Shown here one piece after another: positions 32,221 through 32,512 of a stretch of 32,512 bases of DNA. The notes under the pieces are model-generated. The model saw only the letters and a program-made list of their open reading frames with translations. It ran no database searches and was not told where the DNA came from. Where the stretch lies: the NCBI GenBank assembly GCA_002346305.1, contig DDZI01000072.1, positions 4,217 to 36,728 on the forward strand. The letters run 5' to 3'. The translations under genes were made by a program, and so were the position numbers. Origin of the DNA: Actinobacteria bacterium UBA3012 (lineage in GTDB: Bacteria; Actinomycetota; Actinomycetes; Nanopelagicales; Nanopelagicaceae). Positions within the stretch are counted from its first letter, which is position 1. Each line of letters begins with the position of its first letter.

Positions 32221-32267
32221 TTAAGTTATTCTTCGTACCAATCACTTTGGGTCAATTTGGGGGAACC

Positions 32268-32512
32268 ATGAGTTCAAAACACACACCAACAGGTCGCCGT
32301 AGCGGTGAATGGTTTGCATCGACCGGAAAAAACGGCTTTATCCATCGTTCATGGATGCGAAACCAAGGATTTGCCCCTGATTTATTTGATGGCCGCCCAG
32401 TAATTGGTATCGGTACCACTTGGTCGGAATTCACTCCATGTAACGCACATTTGCGCCGCGTTGCCGAATCAGTAAAACGTGGAGTTTGGGAAGCTGGTGG
32501 ATTCCCGCTTGA
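32268..32512 (+). CDS. IlvD/Edd-family dehydratase (sugar-acid or dihydroxyacid), cut at window end
   Basis: The first 81 codons are visible and the gene runs off the right edge. The protein reads MSSKHTPTGRRSGEW, then RPVIGIGTTWSEFTPCNAHL (44-63) and GVWEAGGFPL. These are the N-terminal substrate-binding and iron-sulfur region of the IlvD/Edd family; C59 in TPCN is expected to ligate the cluster. The extended N-terminus with RSGEWF and RSWMRNQG resembles L-arabonate/sugar-acid dehydratases more than dihydroxyacid dehydratase of amino-acid synthesis. ATG 32268 follows GGGGGAA. Being divergent from a sugar-acid hydrolase also favours a sugar-acid role. Confidence 0.85.
   Translation, partial: MSSKHTPTGRRSGEWFASTGKNGFIHRSWMRNQGFAPDLFDGRPVIGIGTTWSEFTPCNAHLRRVAESVKRGVWEAGGFPL

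Overview
The window looks like a chromosomal stretch of a low-GC, streamlined free-living bacterium, most plausibly a freshwater actinobacterium of the acI/Nanopelagicales type. That is inferred from actinobacterial-looking proteins (long-form PPDK, L-fuconate dehydratase, U32-like protein), AT-leaning codon use, very short intergenic gaps and many ATGA/TAATG overlaps. No rRNA, tRNA, CRISPR, insertion sequence or phage gene was seen, and no gene-free stretch exceeds 300 bases. Almost everything is catabolism of sugars and sugar acids. No transporter gene is present.

Layout. (1) Bases 1-461, minus: cut-off FAD-linked oxidase (GlcD-like); the first 22 bases are an inverted copy of 132-153 and look like a fold-back junction. 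(2) Bases 559-8824, plus, one tight operon: SMP-30 lactonase, KDG-type kinase, KD(P)G/KDPGal aldolase, two paralogous SDR dehydrogenases, a U32-like TIM-barrel protein, a DUF5107/TPR protein with no canonical start codon, and an FMN L-lactate dehydrogenase. (3) Bases 8837-15114, minus operon: enolase-superfamily protein, RraA-like aldolase, second enolase-superfamily protein, L-fuconate dehydratase, 2-keto-3-deoxy-L-fuconate dehydrogenase, GntR regulator. (4) Bases 15293-18900, plus: fuconolactonase-type amidohydrolase, a 680-aa uncharacterised probable intracellular (alpha/alpha)-toroid protein, and a double mutarotase-like protein. (5) Bases 18905-22849: small membrane ORF, ppdK, L-fucose/D-threo-aldose dehydrogenase (AKR). 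(6) Bases 22877-31267, plus: solute-binding-fold protein without signal peptide, MaoC hydratase, second lactonase, L-rhamnose/L-fucose mutarotase, CaiB/BaiF CoA-transferase, second MaoC, Gfo/Idh/MocA oxidoreductase, LacI regulator, FAH-family protein, D-2-hydroxyacid dehydrogenase. (7) Bases 31287-32138, minus: FAH protein resembling 2,4-diketo-3-deoxy-L-fuconate hydrolase. (8) From 32268, plus: start of an IlvD/Edd-family dehydratase running off the window.

Together, a full non-phosphorylating L-fucose route can be assembled: mutarotase (25324), AKR dehydrogenase (21866), lactonase (15293 or 24455), fuconate dehydratase (10498), keto-deoxy-fuconate dehydrogenase (9654), diketo hydrolase (31287), giving pyruvate and L-lactate, with L-lactate oxidised by LldD (7568). 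PPDK could lift pyruvate to PEP. The first operon supplies kinase and aldolase for a second, phosphorylating (galactonate/gluconate-like) branch. The least explained parts are the CoA-transferase/MaoC/solute-binding-fold module and the 680-aa protein with its double mutarotase-like partner. These are the best candidates for undescribed biochemistry.
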